Origin: UMGS1474 sp050946775
GTDB lineage: Bacteria > Bacillota > Clostridia > Oscillospirales > Acutalibacteraceae
Length of the DNA stretch: 33,079 nucleotides
NCBI GenBank assembly: GCA_050946775.1
Contig: JBMNVL010000005.1
Location: forward strand, 1 to 33,079
Reading direction: 5' to 3'
Position numbers and translations under genes: made by a program. Below the pieces are notes generated by a model. The model was not told the origin of the DNA, ran no database searches, and saw only the letters and a list, made by a program, of their open reading frames with translations. Below, piece by piece: positions 1-6,860 of this stretch (its first letter is position 1; each line of letters opens with the position of its first letter).

Positions 1-101
1 GGCGGCTTCGCACGCCGGCACACACGCGGGCACCCAAACAGTCCCCCGGACTGTTTGTCTCGCTTCGCTCGTGCCCTGTTCGAGCCTGACCCGCTAACCG
101 C
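1..101. repeat. GC-rich intergenic repeat remnant with a palindrome
   Basis: No gene is seen here. A perfect 9-bp inverted repeat (AAACAGTCC at 36–44, GGACTGTTT at 48–56) is followed by CTCGCTTCGCTCG, a string that recurs almost unchanged near 1950–1963. The stretch lies just beyond the terminator of the tRNA-Gly gene, like the other tRNA-associated repeats at the right end of the window. It probably belongs to a dispersed noncoding repeat family. The left boundary is cut by the window edge. Confidence 0.45.
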
Positions 102-135
102 AAAAAAACCACCGCCAAATGGCGGTGGCCTTTTT
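102..135 (-). terminator. Terminator of tRNA-Gly
   Basis: Read on the minus strand, a perfect 8-bp stem CCACCGCC / GGCGGTGG with a short ATTT-type loop is followed by a run of seven T. It begins one base after the CCA end of tRNA-Gly. A-rich and T-rich flanks on both sides make it potentially bidirectional. Confidence 0.8.
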
Positions 136-136
136 G

Positions 137-212
137 TGGAGCGGCTTACGAGGCTCGAACTCGCTACCTCCACCTTGGCAAGGTGGCGCTCTACCAGATG
201 AGCTAAAGCCGC
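137..212 (-). tRNA. tRNA-Gly (anticodon GCC)
   Basis: The minus strand folds as a 76-nt cloverleaf. The acceptor GCGGCTT pairs with AAGCCGC. The anticodon stem CCACC/GGTGG encloses the loop TTGCCAA, giving anticodon GCC. The T-loop is TTCGAGC. The discriminator is T and CCA is encoded. A promoter lies upstream and a terminator hairpin starts right after the CCA, so it looks like a monocistronic tRNA gene. Confidence 0.96.
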
Positions 213-234
213 GTATTTTTCAAACGCAAGATGC

Positions 235-263
235 ATTTTATCACACGATAAGCGGCTTGTCAA
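235..263 (-). promoter_or_regulatory. Promoter of tRNA-Gly
   Basis: Minus-strand TTGACA (258–263) and TAAAAT (235–240) are separated by exactly 17 bp. Transcription would start about 15 nt before the tRNA 5' end at 212. Confidence 0.75.
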
Positions 264-410
264 GAAAAACTTTCCGCGGATCGGCCGTGTTTGACAGCTT
301 TTGTCTGCCGGCGCCGTCCGGGACGGCGCTTGTACTGCATTATTATACACATCGCATACTATATCTTGCGGTCACATAACCGAATAGACACGAATTCCTA
401 AAATTTACTA
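264..410. other. Intergenic region with an isolated hairpin
   Basis: No credible gene is seen between the tRNA promoter and the first surface-protein promoter. A GC-rich hairpin (GCGCCGT 311–317, ACGGCGC 323–329) stands alone without a T-run, so it is not called a terminator. The rest is AT-richer spacer DNA. Confidence 0.5.
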
Positions 411-439
411 TAGACAAACCGCCTGAAACCTGCTATAAT
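411..439 (+). promoter_or_regulatory. Upstream promoter P1 of the cohesin-like gene
   Basis: TAGACA (411–416), a 17-bp spacer and TATAAT (434–439), with an extended -10 TGC just before it. Transcription would start near 446, about 240 nt before the first surface-protein ATG, and pass through a leader with GC-rich potential stems such as GACGG 452–456 with CCGTC 481–485. No known riboswitch class is recognised in this leader. Confidence 0.7.
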
Positions 440-562
440 GCCACTTGACAGGACGGAAAGGCAAAAGGAACGCCGGGCTGCCGTCACAGGGGAGATCTTC
501 TCACAGATTGCCCAAAATGCCGCCCGTATGTTGTGCTTTATCACCAATTTTCCTTTTGGTTC

Positions 563-591
563 TTGACATTGCCCGCGGGTCGATGTATAAT
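563..591 (+). promoter_or_regulatory. Consensus promoter P2 of the cohesin-like gene
   Basis: A perfect sigma-A promoter: TTGACA (563–568), 17-bp spacer, TATAAT (586–591). It gives a leader of about 90 nt to the ATG at 687. The leader contains a small GGGCA/TGCCC stem (601–614) and the perfect palindrome TCTGAAATTTCAGA (657–670) directly before the ribosome site. Confidence 0.85.
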
Positions 592-686
592 GTCGACAAG
601 GGGCAGGTATGCCCTGTTCGCACCTGTATATGTTCCCGCGAGGGAGTATATAAAAATCTGAAATTTCAGAAAAGGAAGTGTCAAAC

Positions 687-1742
687 ATGAAAAGTTTGCG
701 CAAACTGATCGCCGTGATTTGTGTCCTGGCGATCGCAGCGGTGCTGCCGGTTGTTTCCTTCGCGGAGGAGACTTCTTTGACCATCGCTGCTGACAAGACC
801 GAAGTGAACCCTGGCGATCTGGTCAAGGTCTCCTTCACCGCTGCGGGCATTACTGAAGACAATGCCTGGAACCTGTTGGAGTTCTCTATTGGTTATGATG
901 CTGCCCAGGTCACTCCTCAAAAGCAGGGTGAAGGCCGTTACGCTAAGGATTACGCGGCCGGTCCTGCTCTGTTTACCGACACTGCGAAAATCTCCACCAA
1001 CCTCGATCCCAACCCGGCTCTGTTCGCTTTCATCGATGATGAAGGTCAGATCGACAACGGCGAGATCCTGAATGTTGCGTTCAAGGTCGCCGAGGACGTC
1101 GAGCCCGGCACCGAAATCACCCTGACTGTCACCCTGAAGGGCTTCACCCACTCGGTTATCGAGAGCAAGCAGGTTGTTGAGACCATCAATCTGCAGGCTG
1201 CCGGCGAGTATCCGGTGACCGTGAAGGTTGCCGGCGGCACCGAGCCCAGCACTGAGCCCTCTACCGAGCCCAGCACTGAGCCCTCTACCGAGCCCAGCAC
1301 CGAGCCCAGCACTGAGCCCTCTACCGAGCCCAGCACCGAGCCCTCCACCGAGCCTTCTGTCGAGCCGGCCACCGATCTGGAGACCGCTATCGAGCAGGCC
1401 AAGGCTGCTAAGGAAGATGGCAAAGAGTACACCGAAGAGAGCCTGAAGGCTCTGGACGAGGCTCTGGCCGCTGCCGAGGCTCTGGGCGAGGATGCGACTG
1501 ACGAAGAGAAAGCCGCTGCTCTGGATGCTCTGAACGCGGCTATCGCCGGCCTGACCGAGGTCGCTGGCGAGGAGCCCGCTGTTACCGAAGAGCCCGCCGC
1601 TACCGATGCTCCTGTCGATGGCAAGGACGATGGTAAGGGCGTTGCTACCGGCGACGTTAGCCTGTACGTTCTGGCTCTGGTTCTGATGGCTGGCAGTGCG
1701 GTTGCTCTGTTCGGTCTGAAGAAGAAAGCTCTGAGCAAATAA
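687..1742 (+). CDS. Secreted cohesin-domain surface protein with TEPS repeat stalk
   Basis: A 351-aa protein of probable cell-surface location. Residues 1–26 are a signal peptide (MKSLRK, hydrophobic core, SFA before EE). Residues about 30–183 resemble a cohesin domain, with a beta-rich pattern and motifs such as LLEFSIGYD and GEILNVAFKV. Ten exact TEPS repeats (residues 185–224) form a Pro/Ser/Thr stalk. Then comes a helical Ala/Glu-rich FIVAR-like module (about 230–290). The C-terminus has ATGD, a membrane helix and a KKK tail, like a degenerate sortase signal lacking Pro. The ATG at 687 is preferred over GTG at 678 because AAAGGAAG (671–678) is correctly spaced. Codon use is strongly biased (CTG, GAG, AAG, GCT), which with the consensus promoter suggests high expression. 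Cohesins normally bind dockerins; no dockerin is visible nearby. Confidence 0.8.
   Translation: MKSLRKLIAVICVLAIAAVLPVVSFAEETSLTIAADKTEVNPGDLVKVSFTAAGITEDNAWNLLEFSIGYDAAQVTPQKQGEGRYAKDYAAGPALFTDTAKISTNLDPNPALFAFIDDEGQIDNGEILNVAFKVAEDVEPGTEITLTVTLKGFTHSVIESKQVVETINLQAAGEYPVTVKVAGGTEPSTEPSTEPSTEPSTEPSTEPSTEPSTEPSTEPSTEPSVEPATDLETAIEQAKAAKEDGKEYTEESLKALDEALAAAEALGEDATDEEKAAALDALNAAIAGLTEVAGEEPAVTEEPAATDAPVDGKDDGKGVATGDVSLYVLALVLMAGSAVALFGLKKKALSK
1239..1358 (+). repeat. 12-bp coding tandem repeat (TEPS ×10)
   Basis: Ten consecutive 12-bp units, each encoding Thr-Glu-Pro-Ser. Units ending AGC and TCT partly alternate, giving a 24-bp higher-order period that points to recent slippage or unequal crossing-over. 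Copy number is likely to vary between strains and would change stalk length without a frameshift. Confidence 0.9.
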
Positions 1743-1784
1743 GATCTTACCGATCATCGCGTTAAGCGATTCTAAGTAAGGCGC

Positions 1785-1817
1785 AACGGGGAAGCATCCG
1801 CTTCCCCGTTGTTTTTT
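1785..1817 (+). terminator. Terminator of the first cohesin-like gene
   Basis: A perfect 11-bp stem AACGGGGAAGC (1785–1795) / GCTTCCCCGTT (1800–1810) with loop ATCC is followed by GTTTTTT. It lies 43 nt after the stop codon. Confidence 0.9.
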
Positions 1818-1819
1818 GT

Positions 1820-2240
1820 GCCCGCACAAACCGGAAGCGGCACGCGCAAGGCCTCCTTGCCTAAAGGGGGCTGGATTGCCGAACGCTTTGCGTGAGGCAA
1901 GACGGAGGGAGAGAGGGGTGTGCCGCTAATCTCGTTATCTCTCCCTCAGTCTCGCTTCGCTCGACAGCTCAGGCCCACTTGCGGTGCCCGGCTCCGGTGT
2001 GGCGCTATCGCGCTCACCGATTGCCGACCGCGGCGCCAGCTTTTTGTTCGCTGCTTCCGCCCCCGGCGGCGCTCACAAACGCTACCCGTCAGAGGGAGCC
2101 AAGTTTTGCCCGCCGACAGTTTGTGCGAATCGGCGGGGTACCGTAGGGGCGGATATCATCCGCCCGCCAAAGGTTGCACAAACTTGTGGCGGCGCTGTAG
2201 GGGAGGGGCATTCCATCCCATTGCCGCCGGTTCATTTTCC
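1820..2240. repeat. Intergenic array of GC-rich palindromic repeats
   Basis: No credible gene; the open frames across it start without ribosome sites and have low-complexity Arg/Pro/Ala composition. Structure seen: GAGGGAGAGA (1905–1914) with TCTCTCCCTC (1938–1947); a segment at 1978–2074 matching the 222-bp repeat at the right end of the window; CCCGCCGA (2109–2116) with TCGGCGGG (2130–2137); GGGCGGAT (2147–2154) with ATCCGCCC (2158–2165); and a second imperfect GTAGGGG copy near 2197. Such modules look like noncoding REP-type repeats. Whether they are mobile or expressed cannot be told from the sequence. Confidence 0.6.
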
Positions 2241-2241
2241 G

Positions 2242-2270
2242 TTGACGAACGGGACAAACAGTGGTATACT
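2242..2270 (+). promoter_or_regulatory. Promoter of the second cohesin-like gene
   Basis: TTGACG (2242–2247), 17-bp spacer and TATACT (2265–2270) preceded by an extended -10 TGG. Transcription would start near 2277, about 23 nt before the ATG. Confidence 0.8.
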
Positions 2271-2299
2271 GATACCATCAAAAAACGGGAGAGATCACC

Positions 2300-3142
2300 A
2301 TGTTAAAACTGATCCGCTGGGCGGCGCTGGCCGCCGTTTTGTTGGTGCTGACGGCCTTTTTGCCGCTGGGCGCCGCCGCTGACGAACAAACCGAGATCCG
2401 GGTGCTGATGCCCCAGACGATCCAGGCAGGCGAACAATTCGCCGCTACCATCGACCTGCAGCACAACACCGGTTGGGCGGCGCTGCAATTCGCCGTCAGC
2501 TACGATACCGCGCAGATGAAGCTGGTGGACGTGCAGATGGGAGAACCCATCGAAAGCCAATTCACCTGGTTCACCTTTCACGAGCCGACGCCTGGTACGC
2601 TGAACGTGATGAGTATGTACAACGACGCGGCGCCGACGCAGGCGGAGTCGGGCAGTATGACCGCCAACGGCACGTGGGCGACGCTGATCTTCGCCGTGAA
2701 CAAGGATGTGGCGGAGGGTGCGGCGATTGCCGTCAACGCCAAGCTGATCACCATGGTCAACGCCCAGATGGAGGAGCAGTTGAAGCCGGCCACCTTTACC
2801 GGCACCGCCAAGGTGGGCGCTCTTTCGGCACAGGATAAGCGGACCCAGCCCAGCGCCACCACCGGCGGGGCGGTGGTCAGCGGCGCCGTCACCGGGGTGA
2901 CGGGGCAGTTCGGCACCGCCAACAACGACCAGCCGAAGACCACCAACGGATCCAAACAGCCGGAGGTGATCACCTCGGTGGTGACCAACGCCGCCGGGCA
3001 GACCGAGATCGTCACGGTGACCCGGCCGGCGACGGCTTCGGACGACGCCGGGTCGAACAGCTGGCTTTGGATCCTGATCGGTTCTGTCGCGGTGGTCGCC
3101 GTCGCGGTGGTGATCGTGGTCATCAGCCGTAAAAAGAAATAA
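2300..3142 (+). CDS. Secreted membrane-anchored cohesin-like protein
   Basis: A 280-aa surface protein. Residues 1–27 form a signal peptide with predicted cleavage near GAAA/DE. Residues about 30–170 are a beta-rich domain with cohesin-like motifs (LQFAVSYDTAQMKLVDV, TWATLIFAVNKDV). Residues 175–252 are a Thr/Ser/Gly-rich linker. A C-terminal membrane helix (about 255–276) ends in RKKK, and no sortase motif is visible. The ATG at 2300 follows GGGAGAG at good spacing. It has its own promoter and terminator, so it is monocistronic. Its domain pattern resembles the upstream surface protein, but it lacks the TEPS stalk and helical module, and its codon use is ordinary. The ligand is unknown; with no dockerin in the window, a general adhesion or scaffold role is equally possible. 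Confidence 0.75.
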   Translation: MLKLIRWAALAAVLLVLTAFLPLGAAADEQTEIRVLMPQTIQAGEQFAATIDLQHNTGWAALQFAVSYDTAQMKLVDVQMGEPIESQFTWFTFHEPTPGTLNVMSMYNDAAPTQAESGSMTANGTWATLIFAVNKDVAEGAAIAVNAKLITMVNAQMEEQLKPATFTGTAKVGALSAQDKRTQPSATTGGAVVSGAVTGVTGQFGTANNDQPKTTNGSKQPEVITSVVTNAAGQTEIVTVTRPATASDDAGSNSWLWILIGSVAVVAVAVVIVVISRKKK

Positions 3143-3148
3143 AACTCC

Positions 3149-3190
3149 AAAAAAACGGCGCTCTCACCGCCATGGTGAGAGCGCCGTTTT
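3149..3190. terminator. Bidirectional terminator between convergent genes
   Basis: A 17-bp perfect stem AAAACGGCGCTCTCACC (3152–3168) / GGTGAGAGCGCCGTTTT (3174–3190) with loop GCCAT. The A-run on the left and T-run on the right let it end the plus-strand cohesin-like gene and the minus-strand aldo/keto reductase operon. Confidence 0.92.
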
Positions 3191-3200
3191 CGTCTGTTGA

Positions 3201-4187
3201 TTATCGTTTCATGGCCTCGTCGATGGCGACCAGCTCCTCGGGGGTAAATTCCAAATTTTGCAGCGCGCCGAGATTGCTTTCCAGCTGTCCGACGCTGGAT
3301 GCGCCGATCAGCGCCGACGTGACCCGACCGCCCCGCAGCACCCACGCCAGCGCCATTTGTGCCATCGTCTGTCCGCGGGAGGCGGCGATATCGTTGAGCC
3401 GGCGGATCATCGCCAGTTGGCTCTCGTCGATGGTGTTGCGCAAGCCGTGATCGCGGGTGGCGCGGGAACCGGCGGGAACGCCGTTCAGATACTTGTCGGT
3501 CAGCCGTCCCTGCGCCAGCGGCGAAAAGGCGATGGAGCCCATGCCGTACTCGTCCAGCACGTCCTGCAAGCCGTATTCGATCCAGCGATCCATCATGTTG
3601 TAGCAGGGCTGGTGGATCAGGCACCGCACCCCCATGCTCTTGAGGATCTCGACCGCCTGACGGGTTTGCTCGGGCTGATAATTGGAAATGCCGACGTACA
3701 GCGCCTTGCCCTGCTGTACCGCCGTGGCCAGCGCGCCCATGGTTTCCTCCAGCGGGGTTTCGGGATCAAAACGGTGGGAGTAGAAAATGTCGACGTAATC
3801 GACCCCGATCCGCTTGAGGGACTGATCCAGCGACGCCAGCAGGTGCTTGCGGCTGCCCCAAGAGCCGTACGGTCCCGACCACATATCGTAGCCGGCTTTG
3901 GTGGACAGGATGATTTCGTCCCGGTAGGGTTTCAGATCGTTTTTGAGCACCTTGCCGAAGGTTTCTTCGGCCGATCCGCCCACCGGGCCGTAGTTGTTGG
4001 CCATGTCGAAATGGGTCACCCCCAAATCGAACGCCCGCAGCAAAATCTGGCGGCAGTTGTCAAACACGTTGACGCTGCCAAAATTTTGCCACAGCCCCAG
4101 GGAAATGGCGGGCAGCTTCAAGCCGCTTTTGCCCACCCGGTTGTAGACCATGTTCTGGTAGCGGTCGCCTCTTGCGTCGTATGCCAT
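3201..4187 (-). CDS. Aldo/keto reductase (YghZ / L-glyceraldehyde-3-phosphate reductase-like)
   Basis: A 328-aa NADPH-dependent oxidoreductase of the aldo/keto reductase superfamily, cytoplasmic TIM barrel. The catalytic tetrad is visible: Asp61 and Tyr66 (HFDMANNYGP), Lys97 (STKAG) and His138 (FYSHRFDPE). The long N-terminal lead-in and the GPYGSWGSRK segment are typical of the YghZ branch, which reduces L-glyceraldehyde 3-phosphate and other small aldehydes; the true substrate here is not shown. AGGAGG lies 9 nt before the ATG. It follows the GH30 gene by 15 nt, so it is probably cotranscribed and may act on a product of sugar catabolism. Confidence 0.9.
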   Translation of the reverse strand: MAYDARGDRYQNMVYNRVGKSGLKLPAISLGLWQNFGSVNVFDNCRQILLRAFDLGVTHFDMANNYGPVGGSAEETFGKVLKNDLKPYRDEIILSTKAGYDMWSGPYGSWGSRKHLLASLDQSLKRIGVDYVDIFYSHRFDPETPLEETMGALATAVQQGKALYVGISNYQPEQTRQAVEILKSMGVRCLIHQPCYNMMDRWIEYGLQDVLDEYGMGSIAFSPLAQGRLTDKYLNGVPAGSRATRDHGLRNTIDESQLAMIRRLNDIAASRGQTMAQMALAWVLRGGRVTSALIGASSVGQLESNLGALQNLEFTPEELVAIDEAMKR

Positions 4188-4202
4188 GATTGTTTCCTCC
4201 TT

Positions 4203-5507
4203 TTATTCACCCAGCACCATCGTGTTGATGGAACCGGGAGCCAGTTCAAACGTATAGGTTTCCCCGTCGAGGGTGAAGTCGACGGTCTGCTCCTCGGGGA
4301 AGGGGTTGTAGGTGACCAGAACCGCCGTCCCGTCGGGGTTGCGAAACGCCACCGAGGTGCCGGTCCAATGCCCCTGCAGCCGCAGCCGTACCGCGCTCCG
4401 CTGAATGTAGCGGGAAAAATGCTTCATCACGTAAAATTCGGGGGTCAGAACGTACTTGTCGCCGTCGACCACCACCATCGAATTCTGATGCCAGCCCCAA
4501 CTGCTCATCCCGCCCTGCTCGAGGATCATGTTCCAGTAGACGTAGGCCGACACGCCGTTGGTCAGGTAATGGCGGAACAGCCCGTAGATGTAGGTGGCGT
4601 AGCCCCAGTCGTTTTGCCCGTTGCCGCACTCGTTTTCCGACTGGATCAGCATCTTGTCGGGAAAACTCTCGTGGGTTTGGGGCAGGCAGTATTTGCCGTT
4701 CCACTGGTAGCTGACGCCCCGGCAGTAGCGGGTGGCCTTGGGGTCGTGGAAGATGCGGTTGGCGTAGTCGTTGTAGGTTTTTTCGTCGGCGTTAAGGGTG
4801 CCGAGGAAAATGGCGGTATCCAGCCCCATTTTCTCAAACAGCGGGCCGATATAATCGGCGATAAATTCCCGGAACTGCTCGCCGCTCCACAGGCAAGAGG
4901 GGAATTTGTGGTCGGAGAAGGGCTCGTTCTGGATGTGGATCTGGTCGATATGGATCCCCTCGGCGGCGTACGCCTGGACGTATTTGGCAAAATACAGGGC
5001 GTAGGCGTTCAGGTTTTCCGGCGTCCAGATCAGCCGGCCGAAGTTGTACACCGGCGGGAATTTCATCCAGGTGGGCGGACTCCAGGGCGAGCCGAACAGC
5101 TTCATATCGCCGCCGCGGGCGTAGGCCGCTTTGATGTAAGGGAGCATATGCGGACGGTCCTCGTCGATGGAAAAATGCTCCATCGCAAAGTCGCCGGGGG
5201 TTTCGTTGTAGCTGTACCAGCGCGCGCCGTAATCGCTGGCGCCGATGGCCATCCGGTTGAAATTCAGCCGCAAGCCGTCGCCGGCGGGATTAAAGAGCAG
5301 ATCCAGCACCGCGTCGCGGTCGGCGTCAGACAGTTTTTCCAGCGCGATGCCGCCCAGTTCGTTGAAGCAGCCGCCAAATCCGGCGATGGTCTGATCGGCA
5401 GACCCGTCGGCGGTGATGGACGATCCCGCTTGGCCTTTGGCGGGAGCGTAGGGGCGTTTTTGCCAGTAACGGTCTTGGGTGGTGGCGTACCAGGTGATGG
5501 GTTTCAT
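4203..5507 (-). CDS. Glycoside hydrolase family 30 enzyme (beta-glycosidase)
   Basis: A 434-aa retaining beta-glycosidase of family GH30, which includes glucosylceramidases, beta-glucosidases and beta-1,6-glucanases. Seen: FGGCFNELGG near residue 45, SPWSPPTWMK near 140, the acid/base Glu195 in QIHIQNEP and the nucleophile Glu291 in LIQSENECG. The last 70 residues form the beta domain that packs against the barrel in this family. There is no signal peptide, so it probably works in the cytoplasm on imported oligosaccharides. AAAGGAG precedes the ATG. It lies 19 nt downstream of rmuC and 15 nt upstream of the aldo/keto reductase. Exact substrate cannot be read from the sequence. Confidence 0.92.
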   Translation of the reverse strand: MKPITWYATTQDRYWQKRPYAPAKGQAGSSITADGSADQTIAGFGGCFNELGGIALEKLSDADRDAVLDLLFNPAGDGLRLNFNRMAIGASDYGARWYSYNETPGDFAMEHFSIDEDRPHMLPYIKAAYARGGDMKLFGSPWSPPTWMKFPPVYNFGRLIWTPENLNAYALYFAKYVQAYAAEGIHIDQIHIQNEPFSDHKFPSCLWSGEQFREFIADYIGPLFEKMGLDTAIFLGTLNADEKTYNDYANRIFHDPKATRYCRGVSYQWNGKYCLPQTHESFPDKMLIQSENECGNGQNDWGYATYIYGLFRHYLTNGVSAYVYWNMILEQGGMSSWGWHQNSMVVVDGDKYVLTPEFYVMKHFSRYIQRSAVRLRLQGHWTGTSVAFRNPDGTAVLVTYNPFPEEQTVDFTLDGETYTFELAPGSINTMVLGE

Positions 5508-5526
5508 ACAGGCGTCTCCTTTGCGT

Positions 5527-6774
5527 TTATTCCTCAGCGTTGTCCGCTGTTTCCAACAATTGGGCGGCGGTCGGCTCGTCCAGCTTTTCCACCTCGCGCA
5601 GCCGGCGCTGGATCATGCGGGTGCGGGTGCCGACCAGCTTGTCCAGATCCTCGTTGGCCTGGTTCAGGCGCTTCTGGGTGGAGACCAGAATGTCGCCGAA
5701 CTTGTCGAACTCCGTCTTGACGGCGCCGAGGATCGCCCACACCTCGCTGCTGCGTTTTTGGATGGCGACGGTGCGAAAGCCCATCTGCAGACTGTTGAGC
5801 AGCGCCGCCATGGTGCTGGGACCGGCGATGTTGACCTTGTAATCCCGCTGCAGCACCTCCACCAGTCCCCGGTTGACCACCTCGGCGTACAACCCTTCGA
5901 AGGGGAGAAACATGATGCCGAAGTCGGTGGTATGGGGCGGTTCGATGTACTTGTCGCGGATGTCCTTGGCGAACAGCTTGATGCGGGTCGCCAGCACGTT
6001 GAAGGCGGCCTGCACCGCCTCGGCCGAGCCGGATTCGTAGGCGTTTTGCAGATCGGCGTAGGCGTCGCCGGGGAATTTTGAGTCGATGGGCAGCCATACC
6101 GGCGCGCCGTCGTCACCCGGCAGCTTGACGGCGAACTCCACCACGTTTTTGCTGCCCGGCACGGTGGCGACGTTGCTTTCGTACTGCTCGGGCGCGAGGA
6201 TCTCCTCCAAAATGGCGCCCAGCTGGATCTCGCCCAGAATGCCGCGGGTCTTGACGTTGGAGAGCACTTTTTTCAGATCGCCCACGCCGACGGCCAGCGA
6301 CTGCATTTCGCCCAGTCCCTTGTAGACCTGCTCCAGCCGTTCGTTGACCAGCTGGAAGGACTGGGTCATCTTGTCCTCCAGCGTTTTTTGCAGCTTTTCG
6401 TCCACCGTCTGGCGGATGGTCTCCAGCTGCTTGTTGTTGTCCTCCTGCATATATTGCAGCCGCTGCGCCACGGTGTTGCGCACGGCGTCCATTTTCTGTT
6501 CGTTGGTGGTTTCAAAGGTTTTGAAACGGGTCTCCAGCTGGGTGGACATACCGGTGACCGACTGATTCAGCAAATCGCCCAGCGTCTTCATCGAGCTTTG
6601 CAGAGCCTCGTTTTGCTCCTGCCGGGACAGACGCTGCTGCTCGGCGAAGCTGTCCTGCAGCCGGCGCAGCGCCTCGTCGTCGTTTTGCCGGTGGGAAAGG
6701 GCGATCACCCGCCACAGCGTCACGGCGCCGATCGCCAGCGCCAGCGCCGACAGGATGATGGATAGGTATTCCAT
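5527..6774 (-). CDS. rmuC: RmuC family protein (DNA recombination-associated)
   Basis: A 415-aa protein with one N-terminal membrane helix (MEYLSIILSALALAIGAVTL), a long Gln/Glu-rich coiled coil (about 35–165) and the conserved RmuC domain (about 175–375; LSNVKTRGILGEIQLGAILEEI, PIDSKFP, FGIMFLPFEGLYAEV). RmuC limits certain inversions and rearrangements in E. coli and is related to restriction-like nuclease folds; its biochemistry is unclear. The start at 6774 is chosen over an upstream one at 6843 because CAGGAGG sits 6 nt before this ATG and the membrane helix begins here. It heads a three-gene leftward group with the GH30 enzyme and the aldo/keto reductase, an unexpected pairing. No convincing promoter was found for it. 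Confidence 0.93.
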   Translation of the reverse strand: MEYLSIILSALALAIGAVTLWRVIALSHRQNDDEALRRLQDSFAEQQRLSRQEQNEALQSSMKTLGDLLNQSVTGMSTQLETRFKTFETTNEQKMDAVRNTVAQRLQYMQEDNNKQLETIRQTVDEKLQKTLEDKMTQSFQLVNERLEQVYKGLGEMQSLAVGVGDLKKVLSNVKTRGILGEIQLGAILEEILAPEQYESNVATVPGSKNVVEFAVKLPGDDGAPVWLPIDSKFPGDAYADLQNAYESGSAEAVQAAFNVLATRIKLFAKDIRDKYIEPPHTTDFGIMFLPFEGLYAEVVNRGLVEVLQRDYKVNIAGPSTMAALLNSLQMGFRTVAIQKRSSEVWAILGAVKTEFDKFGDILVSTQKRLNQANEDLDKLVGTRTRMIQRRLREVEKLDEPTAAQLLETADNAEE

Positions 6775-6799
6775 ACGAACCTCCTGACCGGTTTGTCGA

Positions 6800-6828
6800 T
6801 TGACAGAACCGGAAAAATCTTTTATAAT
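6800..6828 (+). promoter_or_regulatory. Promoter of the araC-type gene
   Basis: A perfect sigma-A promoter: TTGACA (6800–6805), 17-bp spacer, TATAAT (6823–6828). It sits in the 86-bp gap between divergent rmuC and the regulator gene, so a protein bound here could influence both directions. Confidence 0.88.
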
Positions 6829-6860
6829 CGTTTTGTATTTCAAACAAAGGGGATGACGTC

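Noticed and set aside
78..101. A second, inverted tRNA-Gly 3' fragment on the plus strand
   Set aside because: Only GTTCGAGCCT matches the real gene's T-arm. The acceptor strand and CCA do not line up, so this is probably chance or too decayed to support.
311..329. Terminator in the tRNA–surface gene gap
   Set aside because: The stem is good but no T-run follows on either strand, and no gene ends there.
446..560. Cyclic-di-GMP or other known riboswitch in the surface-gene leader
   Set aside because: The GACGG...CCGTC element superficially recalls such aptamers, but the conserved core and tetraloop-receptor sequences were not found.
445..690. An 81-codon frame between P1 and the first surface gene
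   Set aside because: It starts with TTG without a ribosome site, crosses the consensus promoter P2, and has no recognisable pattern.
1892..2382. Overlapping plus-strand frames in the palindrome region before the second surface gene
   Set aside because: They are in three frames over inverted repeats, with Arg/Pro-rich low-complexity translations, and end inside the real signal-peptide gene.
3042..3142. Sortase signal in the second cohesin-like protein
   Set aside because: The C-terminus has a membrane helix and RKKK tail, but no LPXTG-like or TGD motif precedes it.
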